Assembly (NCBI GenBank): GCA_963969365.1
Contig: OZ017765.1
Location: forward strand, 53,501-117,500
Source of the DNA: Asterochloris sp. CNOR1
Taxonomy: Eukaryota > Chlorophyta > Trebouxiophyceae > Trebouxiales > Trebouxiaceae
Direction of reading: 5' to 3'
Length of the DNA: 64,000 nucleotides
Part shown: positions 63,435-64,000 of the stretch, piece by piece
Position numbering within the stretch: position 1 is the first letter of the stretch
How the letters are laid out: each line of letters begins with the position of its first letter
Position numbers and translations under genes: made by a program
Notes under the pieces: model-generated
The model's database searches: none
Seen by the model: only the letters and a program-made list of their open reading frames with translations
What the model was told of the DNA's origin: nothing

Positions 63435-64000
63435 TATATATGTTACGTCTTGCTTGCAAAGCAAACACGAAGGGTACAACCCCTCTTTTAACATTGAAAA
63501 AACTCCTATCGTTTTGCCTTTCGCTATAAGTGTAATACTTGTTTAAACAAATAAGTCTTGCGCAAAACAAATTTTATCTACTTCTAGTAGACTCTTTTTT
63601 TGCATAAAAAGGTGTTGATTGGCCCAAGACTTTACCAAGTTTCAAGGTAATAACACTCTCTTTTTCTGCTGCGAAATTAAGAGCAAAACAGTACAAACTT
63701 CTTATTGCGGCCAAAGGCAACACTTGGCGTCACGACCTATCCTTGATCGAAGATAGGACGTAGCAAGACGCGCAAGTGCAAAGCAATCCCTTAGGGCAAG
63801 TCCTAACAACTGTGTTTCGCCTTTTTGTTAATTTGTCACATCGTCAGTTTAACTCACACAGAAACAAAACATCTCACCCTTTTGCTTTTTCTGCGAACCA
63901 AGACTAGACCTAAGTGGAATCTAAGGTAAACAGAGTTCGCTTGTAAAAGCTTCCCAAGTTTGGCTTGGTGTAATCAGCCTAATTATAGGGGATAGATCGA

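Larger units (their letters stand above)
63024..64000. other. intergenic to the window end
   Basis: Contains an 11-bp tandem (gtgcaaagcaa, three copies, 63196-63228), a possible hydrophobic micro-ORF (63330-63434) and a full family B hairpin (63732-63768). Nothing else is seen. Confidence 0.55.

Overview
This window is plastid (chloroplast) DNA from a green alga. The evidence is photosystem, cytochrome b6f, ATP synthase and plastid RNA polymerase genes, chlB (light-independent chlorophyll synthesis), psb30, psaM and psbM, and a full set of plastid tRNA structures. Ancestral gene groups are kept: psbE-psbF-psbL-psbJ, psbK-psb30-psaM, psbD/psbC (overlapping), rpoB-rpoC1-rpoC2, atpB-atpE and petB-petD. 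From general knowledge these groups are largely broken up in Chlorophyceae. A core chlorophyte of trebouxiophyte or ulvophyte type with a greatly expanded plastome is therefore my best guess; the class is an inference.

Layout. 1-7.1 kb: trnT(UGU), petD, petB and chlB, all on the minus strand. A sigma70-type promoter and a small charged ORF lie upstream of petB. 9.4-16.0 kb: psbK, psb30, psaM, psbD and psbC on the plus strand. 16.6-17.6 kb: a repeat-poor island with a hairpin-rich segment and a degenerate reading frame. 19.5-23.1 kb: trnG(UCC), a frameshifted unknown gene, psbM and psaC on the minus strand. 24.6-26.4 kb: psbE, psbF, psbL and psbJ. 26.4-32.1 kb: mostly non-coding, with a small unknown ORF plus hairpin, a plastid SRP RNA (ffs) and trnC(GCA). 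32.1-55.0 kb: rpoB, rpoC1 and rpoC2, all greatly enlarged (1690, 1887 and 3514 codons). 56.2-60.3 kb: trnY(GUA), atpB and atpE. 62.2-63.0 kb: trnR(UCU) and trnH(GUG).

The genes supply photosystem II (D2, CP43, cytochrome b559, small subunits), photosystem I (PsaC, PsaM), cytochrome b6f (PetB, PetD), the CF1 beta and epsilon subunits, one subunit of dark protochlorophyllide reductase, three subunits of the plastid-encoded polymerase that would transcribe them, tRNAs, and probably an SRP RNA for co-translational targeting of thylakoid proteins.

Most spacers are 0.4-2.5 kb and are built from a small vocabulary of short dispersed repeats, hairpins and tandem arrays. The same vocabulary occurs in frame inside the rpo genes. 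The most notable items are the candidate ffs RNA, the decayed gene at 20.3-20.9 kb, the unexplained island at 16.6-17.6 kb, the repeat-inflated rpo genes and the large inverted repeats.
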